Source of the DNA: Gamarada debralockiae
Lineage: Eukaryota; Ascomycota; Leotiomycetes; Helotiales; Hyphodiscaceae
Direction of reading: 5' to 3'
Length of the DNA: 18,143 nt
Assembly (NCBI GenBank): GCA_002803225.1
Contig: NXFV01000319.1
Span: 1-18,143, forward strand
The notes under the pieces are model-generated. The model had not been told where the DNA came from. It made no database searches and was given only the letters and a program-made list of their open reading frames with translations. The position numbers and the translations under genes were made by a program. Positions 7,497 to 17,534 of the stretch are shown one piece after another; position 1 is the stretch's first letter, and every line of letters begins with the position of its first letter.

Positions 7497-8966
7497 TTGT
7501 GTGACCAATTGTCATATTGTATATATCTTTTGCGTAGTCTTCTCCCTGTAAGCTGCCCGAATGACACGGGGTACCAGGGAGAGTGTATCGCCGGATCATG
7601 TTCTGGAGTCAGGAGGTTCGGAAAAGAGTTATTGCGAGAAGCCGGAGGCATGGCGAAATAGGACTGGGTGATTATGGGTCAGTGGCTAATTTTAGCCACA
7701 CCAACCAAGCTGGCTTCTAATAGGCTGGATGGGAGCCAACAACGAATCCCGGTATGGAGCCAAAAAGGGTCCTGGTTTTGAGAATGACCGGAAATAGAAT
7801 ATTCCCAGAGAGAAACTCCAAGAATAAAAGGTTTCAATGGATTGACTGACCTCTTTTCAATCTTAAAAACTTAGTCCCTCAATTGATCATAGCTGTCACC
7901 CCTCCAAAAAGAAAAAGCGAAAGGTTAAATAGAAGGAAGAGTACCTTAATTAGTAAGGCTCACGAGCTTGTAGCATTTGCGATGTTGACGTAGCAGTCAG
8001 TCATTATCCGCAACCGGAAGAGTGGTCGCTTCTTCACTTATAGCCAGAATCATCCTAGTGTTGTCATAAGCGCTGACCTCGAATTTCAAAAGTGTTTGAG
8101 GCGGAAGCCGATTTCGCTAGTGACTGTAATTGTGCATCGCTTCATCCCATTTCCATGGGAGGAGAGGACTAAATGGTGTAAAGAGGGTTTGGCGCAAATC
8201 ATATAACGTTGCGAAGCGCGAGACAAGAGTGGAATGATCGCAGGATTTGGAGATGCAGGAACGAAGTGGAGACACGCGGATGTGCTCGGCCGAAGAACTG
8301 GCTGACCAGCCCCTGACACATGAGGCTGTTGATTGAAAGAACTCCTAACTCAGTTATTCTTCTCCTTTCTTTCACAGCTGGTCTCTGTCATAACGACAAA
8401 TTCTCTTGTTCAAATAATGGCCTTCCAAGTTTGAATTCGTTGCGCCGCGGCCAAGCTCCCCTTATTAGAATTTGGATGGTCTCATCCCCCGTTTTTAATT
8501 TCATCCCTACTTAGGTGCGATGACATCACAAAGGGTATTTATTTCCTGGGGGAATGTAGGCTTGGCCAAGCATGTCGTCAAAACTCATGAAATACGAGGG
8601 GACAGAAAGTTTTGGAGCCAGTAGAGCAGCTGGTCCGCTCTTCCCTTCATGAACATCGCCTTGAGAAATGCAGGACCAAGAAACTGGGCCTCATAGAAAC
8701 TGACTTTATTCATTCGTCTCGAACACACATGATACAGTATGTGAGATCTCTCCGATGTACAACTAGAGGGGAGGGTGTTCCCTTCCACTTAGCCCAACTC
8801 GCCATGCTATGCAATTCCATGCATACATCCAAACAAAAGAAACTCGCTGGGTCTAGCCGTAGCTAGACATGTAAGTGAGCCAGGCTCATCCGTCTATGTA
8901 CAAAACATACATACAAGAAGAAAAGAAACTCATGTCCTCATCCATGTCGCTCTCATAATTGTGTGA
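7497..8966. other. 1.47-kb stretch without a recognisable gene
   Basis: No frame here carries a domain motif or a sensible exon chain on either strand. The right end must contain the 3' UTR of the Tam41 gene, whose stop codon is at 8967-8969. The only structure I noted is the hairpin at 7682-7699. The region could be a decayed gene or a noncoding transcript; the sequence alone does not show which. Confidence 0.5.
7682..7699. repeat. Perfect 8-bp inverted repeat with a 2-nt spacer
   Basis: GTGGCTAA, then TT, then TTAGCCAC forms a perfect 8-bp stem. The flanks contain further GGAGCCAA copies (near 7733 and 7754). There is no U-run suggesting a Pol III end and no coding context. Its function is unknown and it may be chance. 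Confidence 0.5.
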
Positions 8967-10544
8967 TTAAAGACTTTTCTCCTTCTCACTGTCCTTGTCC
9001 TCCCTTTGGGTTTCGCCTTCTTTCTTTTTAGCAGCCTGTTGCTTGCCTTCCCGGTTCTTCGCCATCTTCTCACTCATGTATCGCCATGACCGACCAATTC
9101 CAGATGTCACTAGTCCTTTCAAGCTTTGACTTGTGCTTGGCCAGCCGATCGTCTTCTTGATCACGCCCCTCACTTCGGCCCTCAGATCTTCGGGTGGCTC
9201 GTTCGCAATTCGTCGCTCGAAACCTCCTCCCTCTCGCCTATTGATCCTAGTCGCGTCTTCATCGCTCGATGCTTCAAGCATCTTGTTGAATTCGAGTTGG
9301 GGGATTTGATATTTCTTCTGGTATTGGAAGTAGAGCTTTGAACGGAAAGCCTTCGGAAGTCGTCGCACCATGTTTCCTCGCCTGATCGGGTCCATGTCTT
9401 GTGCAAGGCGAACATTGGCGGAGGGATCGGCTCCCCAATCAGGGTTGGAGCATTTTGAGTCGTTGAAGCTGACATTAGGTAGGTTTTCGATGAGGGGTGC
9501 GTAGAGTCGGCGGAAATTGGGAAGGTTGTTGCCTACAATATTGGCGACTTTCGACTTATTTTCTGTTGGCAATGACATTCGGGGATCGCCCATGTAGCTA
9601 ATGCTTGCAATTGTGCCGTATAATTCGTGCTCGGTGAAATCGGGAGGAAGGAGTAACAAGGCCGTTCGTAAAGCGGATATGAGATTGACTTGGTTGGCGA
9701 GTCGGACTCGTGGATCATCTCGGAGAATCTTGACTGGCTTTTGTAATCGTCCGGCTATGTAAAGGGTTGTCCATTCCGACAAGTCATTGCACAACGTATC
9801 CAAGTTCACAACTCCGTACTTGATGAGAGTGCCATTTACCGTCACGAACGGATTGAAGTATACACCAGCTCCCCATTTGTCTTGCACTGCCGATACAGCA
9901 CCTGAACCGAGTGATCCGAGGGCCGAGTAATGATCTCGGTGTTGATGTAGATTCAGTGAATGCCAGTGCTGGGTATATGACACGCCAAATATGAAATCGA
10001 TCATCTTCGGCGTTCCTCCTTGAGCCTTCACAACCGCAGGGGGTGGTTTTGGATGTATCGAGGTCGCGCTAGAAGGTGCGCCTACGTCTTTCGATTGAGG
10101 GAAGACGCCGGAGCCGTAGGCAAACGCGTACCGGATTGGAGCTCTGAACTGCCATAAAATCTGCCGTAACGCCTCCTTGAACTCATCGTTGATCGCTATA
10201 TGTTGATTGACACCGAAGTTTGTGTGAGGAAGTTGTGAGAAGCGGTCGATGTTGTAGTTTGGGTTATCTTCCCAATCCGTCGGTGGAGTGCTAGTAGGAC
10301 TGAGAGGAGCTTTCGACTGCGTAGAGCTTGACGACGCAGAGGAGGACTCGGATTTCTTGGAAGTGGCTGGGTCTGACGCATGTTCACTTATCGAATCCTC
10401 TTGTGAAGTCTCGGTGGATTCTTTCGAAGATGGAGAAGCCCGAGTTCGCTGGGTCGAGGTGAAGGATCGAATTGGAAGGTATTGTCGTCTTGGAAGAGGA
10501 CTAGAAGGCCATAGTCTGGCAGGTGGAAGTCTGAAAGGCTTCAT
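8967..10544 (-). CDS. TAM41: Mitochondrial phosphatidate cytidylyltransferase (CDP-diacylglycerol synthase) Tam41
   Basis: Single-exon gene of 525 codons. Tam41 makes CDP-diacylglycerol from phosphatidate and CTP at the matrix side of the inner mitochondrial membrane, feeding cardiolipin synthesis. The start at 10544 gives an Arg-rich, acid-free N-terminus (MKPFRLPPARLWPSSPLPRR, then SFTSTQRTR), a good mitochondrial presequence. A Ser-rich low-complexity stretch covers about 36-90. The nucleotidyltransferase core begins near residue 110: FAYGSGVFPQ (141-150), MIDFIFGV (181-188), the HWHSLNLHQHRDHYS block (193-207), WGAGVYFNP (224-232), KYGVV (243-247), and AGRLQKPVKIL (264-274). A roughly 30-residue Pro/Ala-rich insert separates the GSG and DFIF motifs. 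The last 35 residues are a Lys/Glu-rich tail that makes the protein longer than the roughly 385 aa of yeast Tam41. It is divergent with the Mad1 gene. Confidence 0.95.
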   Translation of the reverse strand: MKPFRLPPARLWPSSPLPRRQYLPIRSFTSTQRTRASPSSKESTETSQEDSISEHASDPATSKKSESSSASSSSTQSKAPLSPTSTPPTDWEDNPNYNIDRFSQLPHTNFGVNQHIAINDEFKEALRQILWQFRAPIRYAFAYGSGVFPQSKDVGAPSSATSIHPKPPPAVVKAQGGTPKMIDFIFGVSYTQHWHSLNLHQHRDHYSALGSLGSGAVSAVQDKWGAGVYFNPFVTVNGTLIKYGVVNLDTLCNDLSEWTTLYIAGRLQKPVKILRDDPRVRLANQVNLISALRTALLLLPPDFTEHELYGTIASISYMGDPRMSLPTENKSKVANIVGNNLPNFRRLYAPLIENLPNVSFNDSKCSNPDWGADPSANVRLAQDMDPIRRGNMVRRLPKAFRSKLYFQYQKKYQIPQLEFNKMLEASSDEDATRINRREGGGFERRIANEPPEDLRAEVRGVIKKTIGWPSTSQSLKGLVTSGIGRSWRYMSEKMAKNREGKQQAAKKKEGETQREDKDSEKEKSL

Positions 10545-11317
10545 GATCTTGTGGAGAGCTTCAAGTTAGCAATACATGTGACAAAAGCTTGGGTTTGAAT
10601 CGCTCACTGAGAGTTGCCGGACAGCCATTGTGAGCTGTTCGTGGGTCCCCAGTATCCCATGTGAATGGTTGATGTGAAGTTGAAGGTGCAGCAGATGCTG
10701 CAAAAAGGTCACCGAATGTGAATAGCCATAAGTCTCATATGATGTCGTTGCGAAAAAGTAGTTTATTTAACGATCTCGCACAGCAAGCTCAACGTACGCT
10801 GACTAAGGAAGCTCAACCCCACGCGGTCTTTTCTAGGGGCGGGGATGATCAGGTACCCGCTTTAAGTATTCCAAAAGAAGAATCCTTCAAAGGAGATGAG
10901 GAGCTGGTGATGGGAAAGTGTATGGTATGGCAGTACTGTAAACAAGAAGCAAGCGGATCGATCTATGGAAATAAGCAATTATCACTGTTCTGTATTGCAG
11001 CGTCCTGAAGGAGCCGAGGGCTTGTCAAGTCGATAATTAAAGTCTTCAAGAGCTCAATTGGATATAGGGTATTCCTAAAATAAGTTTTATATTCAGATTC
11101 AGATACCCATCGAACCGAGATCCTCCCCTCTTTCTTTTGTAGTGAAGACGTGAAGCTTTGCAACAGAGGGGGAACAAACCCGTCGCTTCGCCAACAAAGA
11201 ATTGTGTTTTCTTTCCCACGTGACAAGATCGTCATTCGCGACTTTTGATTCTACTTTCAATAAAATCTAACAACAACGACCTCTGGAACGCGCAAAGGGC
11301 GCTCAAGTCTACTAACG
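10545..11317. promoter_or_regulatory. Shared upstream region of divergent TAM41 and MAD1, with a CACGTGAC element
   Basis: The two start codons are 773 bp apart on opposite strands, so the interval must hold both promoters and 5' leaders. A CACGTGAC element (11217-11224), the core bound by bHLH factors such as Cbf1, lies about 95 bp upstream of the MAD1 start codon. Open frames in this interval on both strands lack recognisable motifs. No clear TATA box was seen at a suitable distance. Regulation by the element is inference. Confidence 0.55.
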
Positions 11318-13718
11318 ATGAGCGCACATAAGCCTCTGCCGATGGATGCCTCCAGGAGAAGATCGTCCATCACAGGGCATCGGACAAGCATGGGAAGCTC
11401 TCTTCCCCGACCTCAGTCGCGAGGGCCAACTTCAAGAGTGAGTTGCATTCCCTCCTTGCGCACGAGCTTGCAGAAGCTCAATAAATATCTCTAGTGCTAA
11501 TGTGATGGAACAGATTGCCCTAGTACGCGCATCGAATACTCAACCGACATACGACTTCTTGACTGGTCAAGAATCCACGAACCGCCCACCATCTCGAGAC
11601 ACCTTCCGCAATTCGACGCGAATTTCCTCCGCTGAACTACACAGAGAGGTGTTGGCTGTTGAGACTGATCAGGAAGTTGAGAAGCGCCAACAGGAGTTGG
11701 ACAAGCTGAAAGCCGAAGTCAAGAAGCTCAACTATACCATCGACAACCACAAACAAGAGGAAGAGCTTGCAAAACTTAGACATGAGAGCGAAGTCCGAGA
11801 AGCGCGAAGGAGGGGTGAAGATGATTTCAAAAAGATGCAGGCTGCAGAGAGTGAAAAGGACAGAGCAGTGCGACAATACGAGTCTCTTCTTAAGGAAATG
11901 ACCGAGGTTAGAGATGCTGCTAGTAATGAGAAGGCTGCTTTGGAGAGACGGATCCGAGAAGTGGAAGAGAGCAAGCGTGTGATCGAGGAAGAAGTCGAGG
12001 ATATCAAGACAGAGAGGGAGGAAACCTTGCGGGTCATCGAAAGAAAGTCCTCGGAGCTGGAATCTCGAAACGAAACATTACAGCGCACAGTGGAGGAACT
12101 ACAGCAGGATTCTATTCGGAGAGAGGCATTGTTACAGCAAGCTCAGCAACAACTCGCAGACAAGGATACAGCCTACGGCGCACTGGAAGCGGAAGTCATA
12201 CGCCTCAAGGCTCAGACTGGAGATGCAGACACTCTTGGGATAATCAAACGAGAACTCGGCGAACAAATGTCACACATCAAGAAGATAGAGGCGTTGAATC
12301 GGAAGCAGGCTGCTGAGGTGGAGCACTACAAGCAGCTCCATAAGAGCATTGAGATCGTAGAGGAAGAGAAGAGATCATTGCAAAGGAAGGTTGATTCTAT
12401 GGAAGGCCTTCGGAACGAGCTTGGAGAAGCTCAGATCCAACGGCAGAGATTGGAGGATGAACGATTAGCATGGACTGCATATCTTCAGAGTCAAGCTGGC
12501 ACTGATGGTGAGACTGAGTTCGACTCCCCAGAGGAGTTGGCAAGGGCGTTCATTGAAGAACGGCTACGAACAGCAACTTTGATGGAGAGAATTGGTGCTC
12601 TTGAACCCGAGCTCCTGGAGAAGGATGGCATCATCCAAGTTTTGGAGTCACAAAAGTCAAACTTGGTGGAGCAGATAGAGAAGCTCAAGTCTACTGGTGG
12701 CAGTGGAGGTTCCGGTGCAGGCGGTGACAACAAAGCTCGACTACGATTAGAGCGTCAAAGAGCATTAGCCATCAAGGAAGTCGAGTACCTCCGCGCTCAA
12801 CTCAAGGCATTCGACGCAGAAGACACAACCTTCCAGCCGGAGAACGTCGACGAAGCTAAGCTCAAACGCATCCAAGAGCTCGAAGACATGGTCGACCAAT
12901 ATAGACAAGAAGTGCAAACCCTCCATGCCGACCTCGCAACCCGAGAATCCTCCACTCCAGCCCCAGAACCCACAGGCTCCAAACGCCTTCGCGATTCCTC
13001 AGAAGACAGCGAACACATCGGCGTTCTCTCCCGCAAGAACCGCAAGTTACAGGACGAGCTTACGACTTTACAAACCAGCACCAAAGTTCTGCAGAAGGAA
13101 CTTGAAGTAGCACAAGAACGTCTTACGGCCGCTACCAAACAAAGCAGTACCCGGATTCTCTCCCTTCGATCGAACCCAACCTCGGACTTCGAAGCAATCA
13201 AGCTGTCGGACTTGAATTCCCTACGCAAAGAAAACGCCGACCTCCTCGCACACATCCAATCGATTCAATCCGGCAAACGCAGCGCCGTCACCACAATCCC
13301 TATCTCCTCCCTCGAAGCCTCGCAACGGGACGTACGAAACGCCCAACTCGAGCTCGCCTCAGAAAAGAAGCACACCGACCGTCTCCTCAAAGTCTGGCGT
13401 TCGAAATCCGCCGAGTTCCGCGAGCTCGTAATCTCATTGCTAGGCTGGGATGTCGTATTCATGAAGAATGGAAAGACCAAGGTTACGAGTTTTTTCTATC
13501 CGAGTAAAGGGGAGGAGGAAAATAGTATTGAGTTTGATGGGGAGAGGGGCACGATGAAGGTTAGTGGGGGACCGCAGAGTAAATTCGCGGGTAGGATTGG
13601 TGAACAGATTAAGTTCTGGGTGCACGAACGGGGATCTATTCCGTGCTTTTTGGCGGCCTTGACCTTGGAGTTCTATGAAGAGAGTAATAAGGATGCGACG
13701 ATGAGGGTGGATGGTTAG
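11318..13718 (+). CDS. MAD1: Spindle assembly checkpoint protein Mad1
   Basis: Coiled-coil scaffold that holds Mad2 at nuclear pores and unattached kinetochores and templates Mad2 conversion. Exons are 11318-11437 (40 codons) and 11514-13718; the 76-nt intron has GTGAGT, a GCTAATG branch site and ACAG, phase 0. The alternative ATG at 11502 lies inside the intron. The product is 774 aa. Residues about 70-440 are nearly continuous heptad-rich coiled coil (EVEKRQQELDKLKAEVKKLN and onward); a Gly/Ser hinge (STGGSGGSGAGG) follows, then a conserved basic segment (RLRLERQRALAIKEVEYLRA). The Mad2-interacting motif is RILSLRSNPTSD beginning at Arg587, matching the basic-hydrophobic-hydrophobic-x(n)-P pattern. 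The C-terminal RWD-like domain (about 660-774) includes KSAEFRELVISLLGWDV. At the Bub1-binding RLK position it reads DRLLKVW. It is convergent with BIR1. Confidence 0.95.
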
Positions 13719-14115
13719 GGTTGTGAACTTACGCGAGGGGTGTGTAAAATACTTCTTGATGGCTTTAGCCTTGTAGATATTTGCTCTATTGCTCACGAGC
13801 TGCTGTACGGATAGGGGCGTTGGGGGTCAAACGGAAGGAACCTGGCAAAGCTTATTTTATTGCATTCATCGCATGCAGCGAACGCGGGATGGCGCTTTGA
13901 GAAGAGAGCTGGCTAACGAAAATACAACTATTCAAATCAAATCAACAATCACTCATCACATGTCCACGAATGTGGGACGCCCAACGGCTTTTTGAGAGAA
14001 CGAAATAGTCTGCTGTCATAATGGAAATACAATCATTCAAATCAAATCAACAATCCCGAACACCTCACTATTGTGTTCATACCCAAGCCCAAACCAAGCC
14101 TCATTACGCATCTCA
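13719..14115. other. Convergent 3' region between MAD1 and BIR1
   Basis: The 397 bp hold both 3' UTRs. AATACAA/AATAAA-like A-rich elements occur on the plus strand, but no single cleavage signal is decisive. The duplicated segment inside it is listed separately. No gene was seen. Confidence 0.6.
13918..14055. repeat. Direct repeat in the MAD1-BIR1 convergent region
   Basis: The 20-mer TTCAAATCAAATCAACAATC occurs exactly at 13931-13950 and 14036-14055. Similarity extends leftwards (GAAAATACAACTA versus GGAAATACAATCA), so each copy is about 33 bp, 105 bp apart. It probably arose by local duplication in the overlapping 3' UTRs. Confidence 0.85.
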
Positions 14116-16983
14116 TCAGTCAACACACTCCACCCCCTCGAGCGCCCGCATAGCCCTACCCCCCTCCCTCTCAAAAGCACCCACCATACGCTCACACTCA
14201 CTCCTCAACTTCTCCTCCGCCATCTCAGCATTATAATGAACCCACTCCTCAACCGTCATCTTCTTCTCCGGACTGGTCAGATCACCAATCTTCACCTTCT
14301 GCATCGCTTCTCCCAACATTTCTCCAAACAAGCTCCTGGCATTCTCATCACCGGGACTCTTCAAAAACACTCTCTCTAGATCCACAGACGTCCACGGATG
14401 CGCACTCTGTAGACCAGCAATGACATTGCGCTTTGAAGGAGACATTACTGGGGTTGAAGCAGCGAGTGGGATGCGTGTGGTATTTGAGTGAGGTGTGGTG
14501 GGCTTTCGGGCACTAGCAGAGGGCTTTGAGGATGGAGGATGGTTTTCTGCGTCTGAGGACTGGGGGGATTCGGGGGGGGTGTTTTCTTTTGGTGGCGGTG
14601 TTCGGGAGAGAGGCGGTGCGAGTGCTTTGCTTTTGGCGGTCTTGGATTTGGGCTGGATTGGTTCCTCTTGAACAGGCTCGGATTCAACCACAGCTTCTTG
14701 GACTGAAGTAGCCTTTGGTCGGCCCCTGCCCTTGGGTGCAGCTTTCGCTTTGGAGGCCTTGGGAACAGATTCTTCCACGACGGGCTTGGGTGCCTCGGGT
14801 GTAGGCGTGTAGAATGCTTCCTCCTGGGCATTGGACTCATCTACCTGGGCAGGCACCTGTTCCTTCGCCAGTGGAATAGGTAATTCCTCAATTACCTCTT
14901 CCGCAGCGGTTTCCTTGGGCTTATGCACAATTTCCTCAATGTTCCTGCTTGCTGCCTTCTTGCCGCCTCTTCCCTTCTTCATCGTGCTTCCACGGCGAGT
15001 AGATCCGCCCCTGATGACAGTTGACTGACTGGCCATACTAGCGTCTGTCTCGTTGCCAGAGTCATCTTTTCGTTCATCAACAGCATCCTGAAATTCATCG
15101 GCCGTCTGAATATTGCTCTCATCGACTGTCAGTACGGACGCTCGTGTGCTTCGTCCGGGCACTGGGCGTGAAGGTTGGCGAGACCTAGCTCTCTGCCGTT
15201 TAGGTTGAACAATGGGTGACGAATGATGGATCGAAAGACTGTGCTCCAGCTCTGCCGCAATTTGTCGTGAAGCCTCCTCTTCTGCAACACGTTGTGCTTC
15301 GGCCTCAGCCTCAGCTTCTGCTTCAGCTGCCTTTTTCGCAGCTGCTTGTTGTTTGGCAGAGACTTTTCGAGGTTGTTTGCCCTTTGCGCCTTTTGCCTTG
15401 GGCAAAGGCTTGGATTCAGCTTCCATTGCCTGCAGTTCAGATTCAATGGCAGCCTCATCGATATCCATTGGCTCCATGCCAAACATTGCGTGGTCCGTTT
15501 TGGTGATCTTGCTTGATCTCGTCCCCTCCTTCGGTGGTGCAGCAGGCTCCTCATCATCCGTCAAGGGTCGTTCAAGATCGGCCTCGAGAGCGGCATCTAT
15601 CTCATCGTCATTGGGTATTGGTGCACGCAAAGAAGCCACAGATGCAGCAGAGGCTTTTCGCGTGGATCTAGCAACGGATGATCTTCCCTTCTTGCGCCCC
15701 CCAGTCTTTGGCACATCCTCCACAGCGACTGATTGGACTGTCTCATCAGGATTGATGATGGCACTCTCGTCAACAGCCGTACTCGCTCCGGTTCGCGTGG
15801 CCCTACGCTTCGCAGGTGGTTGGCTTTCAACAACAGAGGCAGCAAGATCCACAGTCTCGTCCGTCTTGCGCTTCCTTCCTCGAGTTGGTTTCGGAGCAAT
15901 ATCGACCTCGACTTCGAAGTCATCATCCTCTAGTTCAGGAGCAGCTACAACTTCGACAGCTGCATCCTTCTTAGCCTTCGTCTTTCCTCCCTTCCCAGCT
16001 GCAGCCTTCTTCCCCTTGCCCATTTTCCTCCCACTTTGTGTTGTTACGGTCGCATTTGTGGCGGTTGTGAGAATGCTGTCTCCCTCTTCGGCAGGCAAAT
16101 CTGCGAGTGATGGAGCGTCTGAAGCTACTGTGAATGCGGATTGTGTTGAGAGTCGGGAGGCTTTTGAGATTCTACCTTTCTTGGACTTGGTCCGTTTCGG
16201 GGCTGTGCCTTGTTTATGGGTGTTGATGAGAGTGAAGAAGGCGCATTCGGACGAGCGATTGAAATGTTCGTCGCTGCCAGAATTAGAAAGCTTCGTAAAG
16301 GTTAAATCAAGGTAACTCACAATGGCTTGTCCACATTCTCCCATCCGTCTAAAGCTAAATTGCAATATGTGCACGTTGCCATGTCATCACTTTCTGGGGT
16401 TGGAGTGTATTTCCAGCCAGCATCCACCATCTGTATTCCACATCAGTTAAATTGGATTTCCCCCCTTCGACAGGAACCGTACCTGCTTAACTTTACACTT
16501 CCATCCCTTCTTGCTCTCATGTGGCCATTTATCCGCAAAAGTGGCCTTTCTTGCCTCAATCATCCTCGTACTGCAAGGGTATTCCTCACTCAATTCTCCA
16601 TCCTGCTTTTCGATCGTCGCAACTATTGCCCACCCACAACCTGGAGAGTGTTTCAGATGTTCCACCAGCGGATCATCGCCCTTTTCCCACCCATCGAGAG
16701 ACTTGTGGCAGAGGAAGCAAGCGACGTTGTCCGGGTTGACTTGGGCTGGGTAATAGAAGAATCCTGCTTTTGCAAGCTTCACAGATGTTGGCAGGAGTAA
16801 CAGTTAAAGAACAGGGTAGCATACCTCTTCCGGGGATAGCCATTTGTGAGGCCATTTCATTGACTTGGGCGCCTTCGTGCCCGCATTTGACGCCCTCCTC
16901 TTCGATAGTTGTTGCGCGCTCTGGAAAGAAGCAAGACGACTGTCGTAGGTAAAATATTCATCTGCAACATCGTTGTTTGCCAT
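14116..16983 (-). CDS. BIR1: Bir1, survivin-like chromosomal passenger complex subunit with two BIR domains
   Basis: Bir1 targets Aurora B (Ark1/Ipl1) to centromeres with INCENP. Exons are 16983-16825, 16776-16483, 16430-16321 and 16273-14116; introns are 48, 52 and 47 nt, GT..AG, all in frame, giving 906 aa. BIR1 has Cys73, Cys76, His93 and Cys100, and BIR2 has Cys171, Cys174, His191 and Cys198, both with the full C-x2-C-x16-H-x6-C zinc site; BIR2 is complete only after removing the third intron. The start MANNDVADEYFTYDSRLASF, then QLSKRRASN and KWPHKWLSPEELAKAGF, matches fungal Bir1. The long middle is disordered, Lys/Ala/Glu-rich, with basic clusters (TRGRKRKTDE, PKRQRAR) fit for nuclear import and an (EA)n stretch. 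CDK-type sites include MSPSKR, TSPEKK and RTPPPK. The conserved C-terminus (815-906) begins WTSVDLERVFLKSP. Phosphorylation is inference. Confidence 0.95.
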
Positions 16984-17332
16984 GCTGAGTATCGATCAAG
17001 ATTTCTGCGCTTTTTGGCGTGTTTGTCGTGGAATCCGGGAGGTAATCGTTTAGACGTTCTGGTTGTTTTGATACTGGCTGCCGCGAAGGCTTCGACCGCG
17101 TCGCACAACAAGTCGTGATATTCGTAAACCCCGCTAGAATTCTTCGGGTAGCAAAATTGATATTTCACAAGGTACCCGATGTTCATTAGTAATTGACGTG
17201 TCGATTCTCCGGATCTGGGCGGAGCAATAGGATACTGGCGATACAAGTGAACTTCATGAGGCGCGGTATGTCACGACGTGGCTGTCGTCCGGTGAACGGA
17301 TGGTCGGCGCTAAAGCCGATTTCGTCAACGAT
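16984..17332. other. Upstream region of BIR1
   Basis: About 350 bp between the BIR1 start and the gene fragment at 17333. It should hold the BIR1 promoter and leader. A minus frame (about 17258-16857) stays open and overlaps BIR1 exon 1 in another phase; it contains NIGYLVKYQFCYPKNSSGVY but no known motif, and I do not call it. The frame after the TGA at 17333-17335 also stays open for about 45 codons (IVDEIGFSADHPF) and may be more of the adjacent fragment. Confidence 0.4.
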
Positions 17333-17534
17333 TCAACCCTTGATTCTGTCGCTGTACCAAACCACCATCCATTTTCTGTCCCAGGAATTCCATGAAGGCT
17401 GAGCCATTTCCAATTCAAAATGGTGAGCCAAATCCCGTAGGTCAATGACCACATAATCAATTCCGCCAATAGTTCGAACAGAATTAGGGAATGAATCCCG
17501 ACAAACCTTAGCCCAAGCATTGGTGACTATAAAC
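17333..17534 (-). pseudogene. C-terminal fragment of an unknown protein gene, cut by the hAT element
   Basis: The minus frame reads FIVTNAWAKVCRDSFPNSVR, then TIGGIDYVVIDLRDLAHHF, ELEMAQPSWNSWDRKW and VVWYSDRIKG before TGA 17335-17333. Composition and codon use look coding, and there is no start codon upstream: the frame meets TAG within the AT-rich tract that begins near 17535. I therefore read it as the 3' part of a host gene whose 5' part lies beyond the transposon to the right of the window. I do not recognise the family. Read through the TGA, the frame continues with IVDEIGFSADHPF, so the TGA may itself be a mutation. It lies upstream of and on the same strand as BIR1. Confidence 0.5.

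Noticed and set aside
8086..8319. 77-codon minus frame in the gene-poor stretch
   Set aside because: No domain motif, no exon partners and composition like noncoding DNA.
10718..11008. 96-codon plus frame between TAM41 and MAD1
   Set aside because: No recognisable motif; it lies in the shared promoter interval and cannot be joined to MAD1 exon 1 in a sensible way.
15353..16315. 320-codon plus frame opposite BIR1
   Set aside because: It is antisense to the low-complexity Lys/Ala/Glu region of BIR1, where codon bias keeps the opposite strand open; Ser/Ala-rich product with no domain.
16321..16374. Start of BIR1 at an ATG at 16374
   Set aside because: That frame reads through the third intron (16320-16274); removing it restores the BIR2 zinc site, and the real start is at 16983.
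16857..17246. 129-codon minus frame upstream of and overlapping BIR1 exon 1
   Set aside because: It overlaps the well-supported first exon of BIR1 in another phase, has no ATG at its start (TTG) and no known motif; probably leader sequence.
17254..17520. 88-codon minus frame with a hydrophobic start
   Set aside because: Another frame over the same bases reads far more like a conserved protein (TIGGIDYVVIDLRD, WDRKWMVVWYSD); the hydrophobic frame is its shadow.
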